Assembly: GCA_015698045.1 (NCBI GenBank)
Contig: BLAL01000061.1
Coordinates: forward strand, 64,501 to 128,500
Reading direction: 5' to 3'
Origin: Rhizophagus clarus
Taxonomy: Eukaryota; Glomeromycota; Glomeromycetes; Glomerales; Glomeraceae
DNA: 64,000 nt
In this document: positions 13,946-26,999 of the stretch, piece after piece
Position numbering within the stretch: position 1 is the stretch's first letter
How the letters are laid out: every line of letters starts with the position of its first letter
Position numbers and translations under genes: made by a program
The notes under the pieces: generated by a model
Seen by the model: the letters and a program-made list of their open reading frames with translations, nothing else
What the model was told of the DNA's origin: nothing
Databases searched by the model: none

Positions 13946-15724
13946 ATGTATATTGAATTTCTTCATTGCAACGCGTGTTTTACATATTCCTCATCTTCAA
14001 AAGAAAGCCAAATACAGTTTTGGTTAACAGAGTGCGGCCATGTAGCATGCAAAGCGTGTTTAAATAAGAATGGCGAAGCACGTCAAGGTAAGCTGTATTA
14101 TACGCTTTTTTTTGGTGGGAAGTTCCATTATATAATATTTGAGAGCTCTTTTATATTATGTTAAATGTTCCAGAAGGCTCTTCTAATGTTGCAGAACACA
14201 CCTGTCCTGTTTGCAATACACGGTGTGCAGCTGTAGAGTTGACCGATAACGTGAGTCACTATACTCTTTACTTTGATTTAGACATCCATAATGAAATTGC
14301 CATTATTTGAACGCATAGCTCCCTCCTAATCTTGGTGCATTCTTTCGGTCCACTCATGATATGCTGGATGAAGCTGCCGATGTCATGCGAGTGAGAATTT
14401 GAATAAAATATTCAAATAATATCGATGATTCTTAATTAACGTAATATTTTAATTAGTTTCAGAAAACTAATACGATTTCATTAATTGAATTTTTAAAAGA
14501 TAAATTACACAAACAAAAACAGATGCTTGACAAAGCGAAAAATGAGATACTTCAATACAAAGACATGAAAAGGTAATGTGTTTAATGTGTTAAAAAATTA
14601 TCGTTGATAATCGAATTCATAAAATACATCAATTTAATCATTTAAGTGAGCTACAAAATCTCAAAGAAGAAAATCGACGTTTAAAATCTCAATTGCAAGA
14701 AGCTCGACCAAGCACCCAAAGTACTTCAGTGAAAAGGCCAATAGAATCGCCAAAATTAAACGACAGGTTTTATTTTAAAGATTACATTTCTTTTATATAA
14801 TTTAATAAATTTAATAGTAACCCTTCATTGAATTTTAGTCCACGAAAGCTCCATAAATCACCAACTCAAAATCGTGATCTTGATATTTCTCCAAGTCAGG
14901 TGGTGGTCATATATTATTGTTATAACGCGTATTTTTCTTTGATCTTGTTTGTTTATTAAGGGATTTATTCTAAAGATGCATCAACCAAAAACTCCAAACC
15001 CACCTAAACGGTTAACACTGCCAACTTCAATAAATTCACCGATGTGCCCGTTAATCTTCAAGCAACAGTCGCAACAAAAATATGATAATTATTCTTCCCA
15101 ACACGAATATCAAAACAATAATGGACTGCCTTATAATAATCAGTTACCATGGAATTATGGCGTTGGACATTATGATGGTTATGGCGGTATCAGTGACAGG
15201 TAAATGATCTATAATTGATATAGAGACATTTCTTTCCGCAATTAATGAGATATGCTGCTACTACTAATCAGTAGATATGATGCTAGAGATATGCCTTCCC
15301 CATCTGATAAATGTTATTCACTTTCTTTTTCCGAAAGTAATTTCAACCAATGTCCTCAAAAAATCTTTAGTACAAAATTTTCCCGACCCGCAACAGCTTC
15401 TAGTACACGTATGACGTGGAATGAGTTACGTAATAGTAATTGTACTTCGAAACGTGATGTACTGAAGATAGATCCCGGTAAATAAATTTATTAAATATTT
15501 ATAATGTTATAATGTTGTAACTAACCTAAATCATAGGTTCGAGACCATTATCAGCTTCTTCTGCTTCAAAATATCAAAAACAGTCGTCTTCAAGTTACAC
15601 AATACAAACAAATTTCCGGCCACCTTTATCTATGTCAAGAAACTTCATGGTTCCACAACCTCCAAGAACTCCTATTACAAGGAACCGAGACGCATTACCG
15701 GGATTAAACAACCGAGGATGGTGA
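13946..15724 (+). CDS. Zip3/HEI10/RNF212-like meiotic RING E3 ligase
   Basis: The N-terminal RING of the meiotic crossover SUMO/ubiquitin ligase group is visible: CNACF, then LTECGHVACKACL, then CPVCNTRC, followed by ELTDNLPPNLGAFFR. A coiled coil (FLKDKLHKQKQMLDKAKN... and ELQNLKEENRRLKSQL) comes next, then a long serine/proline/asparagine-rich tail ending NNRGW. This RING, coiled coil and disordered tail order is the family plan. I chose the ATG at 13946 (MYIEFLHCNACF) because family members start just before the first cysteine pair; an in-frame ATG at 13883 would add 21 unlikely residues. Introns are short and in frame. By family knowledge these proteins mark recombination intermediates on the synaptonemal complex. 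Confidence 0.85.
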
Positions 15725-15961
15725 AGTTTAAATGATTCAGCTTTTAAACTTTTGTATTTTACATTTTTTTTTTTTTGTTTATGTATACAATTGATTGATT
15801 GTATTTATTACTGCGAATATTTATTACCATGCATCAGTGTAAAATTAAAATTTATTAATATAATTAAAACATCTTAAATGCACAAATCTCATGTGATTAT
15901 CGGTTTGAATTAAAAAAATACATTAAAAAATTTTTACCCACAATAAGTACAATGAGTTAAC

Positions 15962-17172
15962 CTATTCAGAGAAATGTTCACTTAACCAACGTTCACATTC
16001 TAAAGCGGCCATACATCCGGATCCAGCACTGGTGATAGCTTGCCTGTATTTTTTATCTTTAACATCACCAGCAGCAAAAACACCTTCAACATTAGTGTAA
16101 GTGGTATCAGGTTTAGTTATAATGTAGCCGTCAGCGTCCAATTCCAATTGATCTTTTACTAATTCAGTAGCAGGAACGTGACCAATGGCATAAAATAAAC
16201 CATTGATAGGTAATTCCTTTACTTCACCGGTTTTAGTGTTTTTGGTGATTAAAAGATTAAGAACTTTGTCATCACCTTTACATTCAATTGGAAGAGTGTT
16301 CCATATTACCGTTACTTTTGGATTGGAAAGTAACCGATTTGCCATTACTTTAGAAGCACGAAGTTTATCTCTACGAACAATTACATAAACATGAGATCCA
16401 TATTTTGTAAGAAATAAAGCTTCTTCCGCTGCAGAATCTCCACCACCTATAACAGCTAAAGGTTTATTCCTAAAAATGGGAACAGCCCCATCACAAACAG
16501 CACAAGCAGAAATTCCTTTTTGCCAATAAATATCTTCACCAGGAAGATGTAATCTTTTAGCAGCTGCGCCGGTAGCTATAATTACTGAATCTGCTGTATC
16601 AAATGCCTGTTCATCAGCTCCTTCACGCCATAATTTAAATGGTTTTGAAGAAAGATCAACCTTTGATATAGTTTCAGTAATAATTTCTGTACCAAATCTT
16701 TTACTTTGTTCGCGAAATTTTTCCATCATAACTGGACCCATAATTCCTTCAGGGAATCCTGGATAATTTTCTACATCAGTTGTGGTGGTGAGCTAAAAGC
16801 ATTTATTAAATTAGAATAGCGTTTGTGAAAACAAATAAAATAAAAAGCTTCAGAGGTAATGCTTACTTGACCGCCTGGTGCAAAGCCGTTTGCCAAGAAA
16901 CCTTCAAATAAAACAGGTTTCATGGTCGCTCTTGATAAGTAAAGCGCGGCAGTATGACCGGCAGGACCTGACCCGATAATAATAACTTTTGCATGCATAT
17001 CTTTTTTTTGAATTGTTTGAAAAGTTGTTCGATTTAAAATAGAAATTTTCTGAAAATTATTTATATTTATATTTGATAGATTTTTGGCGAGTTTATTGGA
17101 ATTGAATAAAAATTTAGGGCGAATACCAAATGTCGTTGATATTCTTAATATCATTAGCGAACAAAAGATCAT
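15962..17172 (-). CDS. Thioredoxin reductase, likely mitochondrial/cytosolic
   Basis: Low-molecular-weight NADPH thioredoxin reductase. Two exons join at GGQ/LTTTTD. The FAD-binding [16 protein letters not shown], the redox-active CAVCDGA and the NADPH-binding [13 protein letters not shown] are present, with AAGDV and a C-terminal FAD contact region. It reduces thioredoxin with NADPH. The catalytic core begins at Met59 ([11 protein letters not shown]). The preceding 58 residues are basic, Ser/Asn-rich and lack acidic residues, as in a mitochondrial presequence (compare yeast Trr2), so Met59 could give a cytosolic form. The 3' end converges on the Zip3-like gene, 237 bp away. Confidence 0.95.
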
Positions 17173-17759
17173 ATGTATAAAAAATATTTTTGAAAATCGA
17201 TCTTTTTTTGAATTTATTTTTACTGTAACACAAATTGATCTGCTTACTAAATAAAATTTGAATTTGCCGATTATATCAAATTGAGATTTGTATAGTTGTA
17301 TAGTTGAATAAACATATGGAAAGTATGATATGCTAAGTACAAACGCGTAAAGTGGTTTAGTTTAAAGCGATCAAATTATCAATTTTTTAAATTAATATCA
17401 AAAAAAAAAAAAAAAAAAAGATTCTTGAGAGAATAGATGAAGTATTTTATTTTTTTTGATTTTTTTCTTTTTATTTTGCATATCAACCATACATTTGTCG
17501 TACATAACTATTATAATTTTTTTCTTATCATTCATCCATCAATTAGAAATAACTCCCGCCCGAGAAAGAATAAGAAAAAAGTAGATAAAATCGAATATAA
17601 AAGCAAGGGACACAATTAGTAATGTTCTATTTACATTCAGGCCACATCAAGAAATAAAACGCATACTAAAGATTAGCCAAACCGAAGCAGTGATCCCATA
17701 TGTCTAATTAATATTTAACAAGTTCATCACCGAACTTTATTTTTTTTTTTTTGTATAGA
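17173..17759. other. Intergenic, homopolymer tract only
   Basis: AT-rich spacer with a poly-A run near 17,400. The 60-codon open frame at 17,437-17,619 is low-complexity and is not supported as a gene. Confidence 0.6.
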
Positions 17760-18986
17760 TTAAGACTTGGGTTGTGGAGCAGCAAAAGTCAGGCGCTGTT
17801 CGTAAAATTTTATCATCTAAAAAAAAATAATATATCTTTAGTTATATTATTGAATTAATATAAATTAAATGACAAAATTCAAATTGAAAACGTACCTTTT
17901 GAGGGCATTTGATATTGGCTTCTTTGGCTGGATGTCTCGAAGTGTCCCCGTTTTTCCTTCAACACACAAATATATAAGTACTATAATTATTTCTTTCATA
18001 AATTATAATGAATACAATTTACCATTTCAAATAGACCAGTAGTTCTCCAGTTTTATCATCACGAGTAACTGTTTCAACTCCTGAAACCGAGCTCTCCCAG
18101 TCTTCATCATGATCGAACTCTTCATCTATTTTAGATCTAGCTACTTTCGCTTTTTTAGGTGTGATAGAGGTACGTGCTTTCTTTGTTTCTTTTTTAATTG
18201 GGGTAGGAGGAGGAGCAGCAGCACCTCTTTTTCTACCTTTTCTGGTCTCTTTTTGCTTGGCTTCCTCATTATTATTTGCCCAATAATCTTTTACTAACTC
18301 TTCAGCGAAACTATTAATGCAAATATATCATAGATTATGAATTTTGTTACCAATTCTATCTAAATAAAATTATTATTAATAAATTATTCATACACGTTAT
18401 CTTCAGCTTCCCAAGTAGATTCTTCTTCACTATAACCTTTTTTATAAAAAAAATAAAAATAAAATTAAAATTAAAAAAAAAATAAATAAAAATAAAATAA
18501 AATAATAATTGCAAAGATAACGAAAAAAAAAAATATCTAATATCACTAAATAGATTACCTTTCCACTTAATTAGATAATATGTTTTATTCTATAAAAAAA
18601 AACTAAGTTAATTTTTAAGAACATAATTAATGTAAAAAAAATCGTTTATCGCTTACCCTTCTCCTATTGTGATCGAGTACTTTTTCTACTTCATAGACTT
18701 CCGAGGACTCATCATCGTCTTTATCACTTTTCTCATTATTTTTTGCTTGATCTTGAGCCGTACTTTCTGTGGGATCTTCGTTTTCTTTTTCATTTGAAGG
18801 ATCTTCATTCTGATTTTCACCTTTAGTAGTATCTGTTTCTTGTTCTTGTGTCTTATTCGTAGTCGAAGTATTTTGCTCGGCGTTATCAACTGAAGTTCCC
18901 TCCGCTTCAACGGTCGTTACCTCTCCGTCATAGTTCAAAAACTGATCAGCAACATCTACTTCTTCTTCTGTTTTACTGCGTGTCAT
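17760..18986 (-). CDS. HP1/Swi6-like chromodomain and chromoshadow protein
   Basis: Heterochromatin protein 1 type. The first exon encodes an acidic Glu/Asp/Asn-rich N-terminus ending in SSEVYEVEKVLDHNRRR. The chromodomain continues over small exons: NKTYYLIKWKG, then YSEEESTWEAEDNVFAEEL, then VKDYW. It keeps the aromatic-cage pattern (Tyr of YEVEK, Trp of IKWKG, Trp of STWE). A basic hinge (RKGRKRG, KKETKKAR) leads to a chromoshadow domain: WESSVSGVETV, then LVYLKW, then SRHPAKEANIKCPQKMIKFYEQRL. The family binds H3K9-methylated nucleosomes and dimerises through the shadow domain. One donor must be the second GT of ACGTGTATG for the frame to hold. Confidence 0.9.
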
Positions 18987-19992
18987 ATTTATTTATATTC
19001 TCTTTATTTGCTACGCAAACCAAACGCGAAAATATTTACAATACGGAAACTGTAATTTTCAGCAATATAACTATCTTTTATACATAAATGTTAAATCAAC
19101 AAAAATTAGACGTCTTTAACTCTTCGATCTAAAACCCTACTCAACAAGTACTTACCGTTGCATACAAAGCAAACAACAAATATGGATATTTTGTTGCGAA
19201 AACAGTCTAGGAGAGAAAAAACGTGAATTTGAAGATAATGTGTTACAATACATGTCGTCATATAATCAAATCATCAAATACGGCAATAACACTGCAAATT
19301 TTTTATCGGTCATGTGCATAATATGCTCACAGTATGCTCACCTTAAAGGAACTAAAGAAAAATTTTCGAAAAAAAAAAGCCAGTTATTGCTTTAATAGAT
19401 CATGAGCAGATTTTGTGACACATAAACACTGATCACATGTATTGTGAGACAAAAAAAAAAAAAAATTCTAAAAATAAATTTTTTCTCCCGGGTCACTCCT
19501 CATCCCCGAGGAGGATTTTCATTACTACAATCAAATTTCTTAAATAAATTATTGTAGTTTACCAAGATTATCTAAAACTAAATATGAACTAGAGCAGAAA
19601 TATCTTATGCAGCCAAGAAAGGGTTGTGTGGTATAAATAGATTTAAACACTTAAATTTTTAGCAGCATAGCAGCACAAGTTTCAAAATGACTTTTTCATC
19701 ACCAGTAATATAGTTTTGTGCCACTCAATATATATTAAATATTGCAGTTATTAGAAGAAGCTGTAAATCCGCCATACAAAAAAGCAGGTAGTGGTAAATA
19801 AAGCAAAGTGATATATCAATAAATTAACTCTCACCAAAAAGTCTGTGGCTCACCAGCGAAAAATATTTTCCTTCCTTCCGAAATTTACTATTTCTTTTTA
19901 TTTCCAACCTCTTTCTTTACGGAGAGCTTCCGTTCTTTATAATTTATTCTTCCTTTAAGCCAAATTATAAAATAAAATTTAATACTTTAAAC
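18987..19992. other. Divergent promoter region between HP1-like and ADAM genes
   Basis: About 1 kb of AT-rich spacer between two divergently transcribed genes. It has short homopolymer runs and no coding sequence or RNA gene that I can support. Confidence 0.55.
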
Positions 19993-22900
19993 ATGGAGGT
20001 AATGCCCTCCTCGTCTCGTTTGTTACTTTGGTTTATAACTTCATTATTTGCTCTACTATTGGCTAGAGGTGAGAAGCTTTTAGTTCTGGACTTTAAAAAT
20101 TTGTTTGAACAGAATTCATTAACATTATATTCGCAACTTAACCACCAAATTTAGCGCATAGTGTGGTTCCGGAGCCTTTGACTTATTTAGAGTTTGTCAC
20201 TAATCCTTCCATGGAAGTTCTCCCTAGGGATCACTTAGCAAAAACATCAATAATTCGTAGAGATATATATGAAGATAGTTCATTGAGACACGATGATTCA
20301 TTGCGAATTCAGTTTATTGCATTCAATCGTACTTTTAGCATTCACCTTGAGCCTAATTTAGATTTATTTCATCCAGAAGCAACAATTACTGTCCATCATT
20401 CTAATAATACTAAAACAACAACGAGACTAAGACCTGAAGACCACAGACTTTATAAGGGAGTCTTGCTGGACATTGACTCAACCGACAATAGACTAAACGA
20501 GGACATTATTGGACTGAGGAGGAGGAGCTTATCAGAGGAGCTATCTTATTCATCAGGAGTTCTCGGATGGGCAAGAATTCAAATTCATGATGATGGCGGG
20601 TATGCTAAAGTTTATTTTATGAGAAATAGTTCGATGATGAAAAAAATTATTTTATATTAATAATTCATAAGCCACGATTAATAAGCCACAAACATCTTTC
20701 GGTCCCTAAATTCAATATTTAGTATATTCAAATAAGTGTATTTATAACCATATTTGATAGTCTTTTACGCTGTTAACTTACCTTTAATTTCTTTTTTTTT
20801 CCCCCTTTTTTGATATTTAATGAATCATTATTAACTATATATATATTTTTTTTATTCTATTATTTAGTGTAACTCAATATAGGTAAGAAGAAGTTTCTGC
20901 CACGTATTACTTAAGATAAAATTCTAATTTTTTATTTATAAAATGTAGTAAAAATAATAGGCACCCCACTTTTGAGGGAACGTTTAGTTTAAATAATGAA
21001 CTGTATAGTATAAAATCAATCGAAAATTTTAAATTATCTCAATTCAAAGATGATCCAGAAATACCTAATCCATCTGCACGTCATCATGTTCATCGATCGG
21101 CTACCATGGTCATTTATCGTGACTCGGACGTTAAAAATTCTAAAAGATCATTGCAAGATGTAGGATCTTGTGCAATGGACGATATTGTCAGCGTTCAAAA
21201 TAGACGTCGCGATCGGATAATTGGATCTAATAATGATTGGCAATCTGGCCAATTAAAACCATGGTGGTCAATTGGAGATCATTTATTAGCGAAAAGGGAC
21301 CTTACGGGTTGTCCCACTGGTAGAAAAATTGCTTACATGGCATGTATATTTTAATTATATAATTATAATTTGATCATGTTCTCATCGGAAATATAATTTT
21401 AAATTTATAGGGAGCGGCCGCTGATTGTACATATGGTTAGTAAAAGTTTTTACATTTCTATGCACGTAATTATTGTTTTATGGTTTTAATATTAACATTG
21501 TTATTAAATAAAACTAATAAATTACAGTCACTAATTATAACTCCCCTGATGCCGCTCGAAAACAAATTCTTCAGGATTGGGGCAGTGCCTCAGCCGTTTA
21601 TGAAAAGACTTTTAATGTGACTCTTGGCCTTATTAAAATGGAGATCTTAGACCAAAATTGTCCCCAAACCCCCAATTCTACATATCCATTTAATCGACAA
21701 TGTGACGATAGTTATACTATAAATGATCGTCTTAATGACTTTAGCCAGTGGAGGGGTACTTTTCGTAAGTAACAAAATGTATAATGTTTTTGCAAAATAT
21801 ACCTTGTATCTAAAGTAACTTATCATTAAAAGCGGATGATGGCGCGAGTTTATGGCATCTCATGTCCAAGTGCAAGTAAGTCTTAAATAAAATTTTTTTT
21901 ATCAAAACAAGTAACTATTTTAGTTAATACGTTTTATAAATCTTAGTACTGGTACTAAAGTCGGTGTTGCATGGCTGGGACAATTATGTCAGACGAAAGC
22001 AACTCAACAAGGTAAAGTAATAATAATGGATGATAATTCCATTTAGCTTGGCTGATTTTAATATTGGCTCTACATTTATGTTGTCTTTACAGATCAAGGT
22101 CAGTTAGGTCAGGCAATTGTATCTGGTACTGGCGTTTCTACTATTGTCAAAGATGAATGGAAAGTTGTTGCACATGAAGTTGGACATGGATTTGGTAATC
22201 ATAATTCATTGTTTTGGAATAATCAATTTGTTTAGTATATAGATCATTGATAAAGTTTATTATTGAATTGATTTAGGCGCTATTCATGACTGTCTTCCCG
22301 AAAATTGTCCTTGCAATAATTGTGGCTGTTGTCCATTGAGCGATACAGTTTGTAGTGCTAATAATCAATATATTATGAATCCAACAAGTAACGTGGTTAC
22401 TGATCAATTCAGGTATTTTGATTATGATTTAATAAAATTTTATTAAGGATTTTATAATAACGCAGATTCTCACTTTTTTTTTTAATAGTCCATGTTCAAT
22501 TACTGATGTATGCCAATCTCTTCCAAATATTGGTGGATGTCTTGAAGGTTTGTAACTCAATTAACATGTACGTATTTTATTACATCAAATTTCTGAAACT
22601 AGTTTAAACGTTAAATTTTAGATCCTGGCACCAAATCTATCCTTAGTCAATCTATGTGTGGCAACGGATTGAAAGAAGACAATGAAGAATGCGATTGTAT
22701 GTATAGTGTTGTTGTTTTTGATTGTTATAACATTAATTTAAAACTATGATTAGTAAGGTTGGTTGTTAATTTTTAATTAAACATATGTATAGGTGGTACT
22801 AGTGCCGATTGCGCCAATGACCCTTGTTGTGACGGTACAACATGTAAGTTGAAGGGTAATGCAGTTTGCGAGTAAGTATAAAAGCATTTTCACATCTAAG

Positions 22901-24094
22901 ATATAATAATTTAATTTAGCCAATTTATTAATATGATTGTATATTCCATTAGTGACAAGAACGATATGTGTTGTAGTAATTGTCAATATAAACCTGTCAA
23001 TGAAGTTTGCCGACCTGCCAGTTCGAATTGCGATATAGCTGAAGTTTGTAATGGAACATCTGGTGATTGTCCACCTGATAAGCACGTTGAAGATGGAACC
23101 ACCTGTGCACCTAATCTTGCGTGCGCCGGAGGTCAATGTACATCCAGAGATAATCAATGCCTTTTACGTGGTAGTCGTATGGGTATTACGAAAGCTTGCT
23201 CAACTTTAACCGATCCATCTTGCACTATAAGTTGCGCTAATCCAAACGACACAAATTCATGTCTTCAAATGAGCGGGTATTTCGTGGATGGTACTCCGTG
23301 TGGATTCGGAGGAAGATGTAACAAAGGACAATGTGATAGTGGTTCTATAGGTAAGTGTATTTATTAATACATGGCACGAAAGATTTCACGATTTTTAACA
23401 ATATATCGCTCTTTCAATAACTAGGCAATACTCTTTCAAGCTGGATAAATCAAAATAAAAAAATTGCAATTCCAATTATAGTAATATTAGGATCGCTTTT
23501 GTTATGTTGGTACGTAAATAGAAATGATTTGTCCTGCCATTTTTATATATTATTAAACTGCTTACATATTAATTACTTTCTATCTCTAGTATAATACAAT
23601 GCGCATATCGTTGTTGTAACAGGCGACGACCTCAAACGTCAAAATTACGAGTTCCTTCTCTACCTCCAGATGATGGATATTCAAGATCAAATAATTATAG
23701 TAATTATAATTATAATAATTACAATAATAGTTATGGTGCTCGTAACGGCAGTAATTGGGTTGATCCAACACCATATAACGGATATGAGGGAGGATCCGCT
23801 CCACCTATGCCAACACCAATACCAGCACATCAACAGCAACGTTCACGTTCTCCAGATTATGCATATGCTGGAACAGGTCTAATACACTCATTACCGCCAC
23901 AATCATCTCAAAGACCAAATGTGTTCGACAGACCCCAAGTATCCCCTATGCAAAGATCACCAAGTTCGCCTAGCTCACCAAATCCAGACTCCTCGCGATC
24001 AAGGACTTATAATTATCCAAGCAATTATCCAAGTAATTATCCAAATAATTATCCAACAAACAATGACCGCCAAAATCCATATAGACGTCAGTAG
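19993..24094 (+). CDS. ADAM-family transmembrane metalloprotease
   Basis: Type I membrane zinc protease (reprolysin M12B). The signal peptide is visible in the first ~25 residues (LLLWFITSLFALLLA). A prodomain follows, then a metalloprotease domain with the full zinc motif HEVGHGFGAIHD (the intron near 22,200 falls inside it), with CNNCGCCPLS and YIMNP after it. Next come a disintegrin-like cysteine-rich domain (CGNGLKEDNEECDCG, CCDGTTCKL, CRPASSNCDIAEVCNG), a further cysteine-rich segment, a membrane span (IAIPIIVILGSLLLCC) and a Pro/Ser/Asn/Tyr-rich cytoplasmic tail with repeated NYPS units. The order matches animal and early-fungal ADAMs. It should be an active sheddase, as all zinc ligands are present. 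One intron (21,340-21,410) needs a GC-AG donor to keep frame. Confidence 0.93.
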
Positions 24095-24496
24095 CTAAAT
24101 AAGAACTTAATTAATAAGTAAATATAATAGAAATTCCTTATTATCCCCTTTTCTTTCAATCATTTTATTTGTACAGTATATTCCCGGTTTCACATATCAC
24201 GGATTTTTACATGTAGAGGAGAATTTTTTTTTTTCTTGCATTACAGTATATATATTTCTTTTTCAATTTAATTATTACTTAATTACTCGGGTATCAGGGT
24301 ATAGCTAATATTTTTTATTTTTTTTTAAAAAAAAAAATATTTTTTAAAATTAATTTATAAAAGCTTGTCTTTTACACTATATAATTATAATTATGTAATT
24401 TAACAAAAATGCAAAGTAGGAGCAATAGACTGTTAAATTTTAAAAATGATTGGTTAATAAAACTAAATCATATGAATGATCAACTGATTAAATAAT

Positions 24497-25993
24497 ATGA
24501 ATTTTAAAATGACACTGAAAATGATTTCGACTTTACTTCCAAAAGAGTGCATTAAAGAAATATTTGAATCGATATATGACGATTACAAAACTTTATATTC
24601 GTGTTTACTAGTAAATCGATTGTTCTGTAAAATTGCTGTTCCAGTCTTGTGGAGAAATACTTGGTATTTCGGGTATGATGACCATGTCATAAAGAGTCTA
24701 TCAGGAACTTATTTTTCATGTTTAACAGATGAATCAAAAGAACTTATCAAGAATAATAATAACATTGATATTTCTCCGCCAACACAACACTCTCCCTTAT
24801 TTAATTATACTGAGTACTGCCAGTATATATATTTTCAACAAATACAATGCATGTCGCGTAATTACAGATCACATGTAAATAGTGAACTTTTAGAAGAAGA
24901 ATTTGTTAAATTATTTTTGACCAGATGTACAAAAATAGTTTATCTAGATTTTCCTTATTATCCACGTTATCTACGTGGAATTGAAAATATTTTTTCGAGT
25001 TCGAGTCTTTCGAACTTGTGTGAGTTACATTGTAATACCATCATGTCATCAGAAATTTTTGTTGAATTATCTAAAACAAGTCATAAGATACGAAGACTTT
25101 ACATTAATATATGTGATGATGATATCGAAGGTTTGGCAACTTTAATAAAAGTACAACATGAATTACAATTTGTTTATTTGAGATCTGATGACAGTCAAGG
25201 AGTACTAAATGAAAGAATTGGAGAAGCATTGGCGATACAAGCGAATACTTTAATGCATGTACGATTTTGTGGTCAAATATGTATTCCATATAATGCTTTC
25301 TATTCTTTCACAAATCTGGAAAGACTGGAATTGGAATTATTTGAAGAAATTGATGCAAGATTATCAGTCACGGCTTATTTTCCTAAACTGAAAGTGTTGG
25401 AAATTAAGTATAATAAGTTAACACCATTTGAGGTTTACACAAATCTCATTGGGAAAACCGAAGGTACCCTTGTTAGGATTTATTGGAATTATATTAATAT
25501 TCCGTCTACGACTTTATCCTTACGTAAATACATTCAAACAGTCATCAATAATTGTCCAAATCTTGAATTCGTAACAATCTGGTATCATGATTCAATAATA
25601 AATGATTTAAAACAATTATTGGTTTCTAGCTTAAAATTAAAAGGACTTAAAATTGCATTTTATCGTACATCTGATATAAGCAAATTGTTCAATATGTTGG
25701 CGGACAAGGCTCCTCTTTCTTTAACAATTTTAAGTTTGGATGATGTAAATTATTACCATGAGTCTTTATTATCAGTTGAGAATTTGGATGAATTATTAAA
25801 AATGTGGGTTGATAGACCACCACTTTCATTATATATTTGGAGTCAATTAAGACATAATCCAGAACTTTTAAAAGTCATGGACGGTTATCTTACTGATGAT
25901 GTGCTGAACGATTTTGATTATCTTTATTCTTTGGATTGTGTAGAGGTGATAAGAAAATCTTGGGAAGTTGAAATACCCTACGGATGTATTTAA
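24497..25993 (+). CDS. F-box protein with LRR-like C-terminus
   Basis: Intronless 498-codon gene. The N-terminal F-box-like segment (LLPKECIKEIFESI, then LYSCLLVNRLFCKIAVPVLWRNTW) is followed by leucine-rich, repeat-like sequence (NLERLELELFEEI, FPKLKVLEIKYN, SLKLKGLKIAFY). Such proteins are the substrate adaptors of SCF ubiquitin ligases. Long intronless F-box/LRR genes are a hugely expanded family in arbuscular mycorrhizal fungi. It is the last intact host gene before the repeat compartment. The substrate is unknown. Confidence 0.85.
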   Translation: MNFKMTLKMISTLLPKECIKEIFESIYDDYKTLYSCLLVNRLFCKIAVPVLWRNTWYFGYDDHVIKSLSGTYFSCLTDESKELIKNNNNIDISPPTQHSPLFNYTEYCQYIYFQQIQCMSRNYRSHVNSELLEEEFVKLFLTRCTKIVYLDFPYYPRYLRGIENIFSSSSLSNLCELHCNTIMSSEIFVELSKTSHKIRRLYINICDDDIEGLATLIKVQHELQFVYLRSDDSQGVLNERIGEALAIQANTLMHVRFCGQICIPYNAFYSFTNLERLELELFEEIDARLSVTAYFPKLKVLEIKYNKLTPFEVYTNLIGKTEGTLVRIYWNYINIPSTTLSLRKYIQTVINNCPNLEFVTIWYHDSIINDLKQLLVSSLKLKGLKIAFYRTSDISKLFNMLADKAPLSLTILSLDDVNYYHESLLSVENLDELLKMWVDRPPLSLYIWSQLRHNPELLKVMDGYLTDDVLNDFDYLYSLDCVEVIRKSWEVEIPYGCI

Positions 25994-26999
25994 TCATAAT
26001 TATCGAATCTCTTACATTAGTTGAAGTTTGAAATTAAAGTTTGAAATTATTTGGATAATTAGTAGATGAAAAAGTATTGGAAGAAATGCAATATCTGTTT
26101 ACATATAAAGTACTAGCCGGCATATGCAAAATTCCAAATGAGATCATTTCTCAGTCATATTTTCTCAAAGCTAAAATAAAAACGCTTTTATAGAAACAAA
26201 ATGATTCATCACTAAATTGTTTGATTCCTGGATAAGAAAGTCGCAATACTGTATTTTCAATGTGCCCATTTGGTGAAAATTCCAAAATCAATGGTCAAAT
26301 TTAACCAATTAATTGTTGCAAACTTTTTTAATAAAAGAGAAGTTAAAAAAGAATAACCACAATGAGTGTCTGAAAATTTGAGTGCAAACTCTACAAATAC
26401 TGAAGGCAAAAACTTATACTGCAAATGGTGTGATGTTACAATCCAGATCAGGATATCCAGTTCAAAAGTGATCGAATGGATCTGGATAACCATCGCAAAT
26501 TGACAAATCCATCTGGATAACTTTTCTGGATGACATTCGAATTGCTTCTGTCCTAGAGATAATGCTGGTACAGATTTAAGAGTTTATGCAACATAAAAAA
26601 ATTTTGCGTCATTGTGTCCTAAACCAATAAAAAATTATTATCTAGTCTGGATTGATCTATCAATTCGTTGAACCAACAAATTGATTACGAATCAAATTGA
26701 CAGATCATGGTTTCATCCGGATTGCAATACTACCTTGCTGATTATTAGTCTGAAGTGTAATGAAAGACTATTTATTTTTACGCTTGGTGACATCAAGTCT
26801 GGATGTCTGGATAATTTCCAATTATCCCGTTCATTTCAGGAACTGAACATGTGTTCTTTAGATGACAGATTACTTGAAAATGGCAAAAAAAACTTTAGAA
26901 AAATTTCTTTACATTGTCATTGGAATTAGTAGTTAAAGTTAATAAGCTAAGAATAAAAAATTCATTATCATCATCTTCACCTTCAGAGTTTGTATCTTT
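25994..26999. other. Intergenic, no gene seen
   Basis: Short open frames (26,257-26,493 minus; 26,681-26,929 plus) have no recognisable domain. Loose repeats of TGGAT/ATCCAG around 26,450-26,850 hint at an old repeat, but no ends could be set. Confidence 0.4.
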
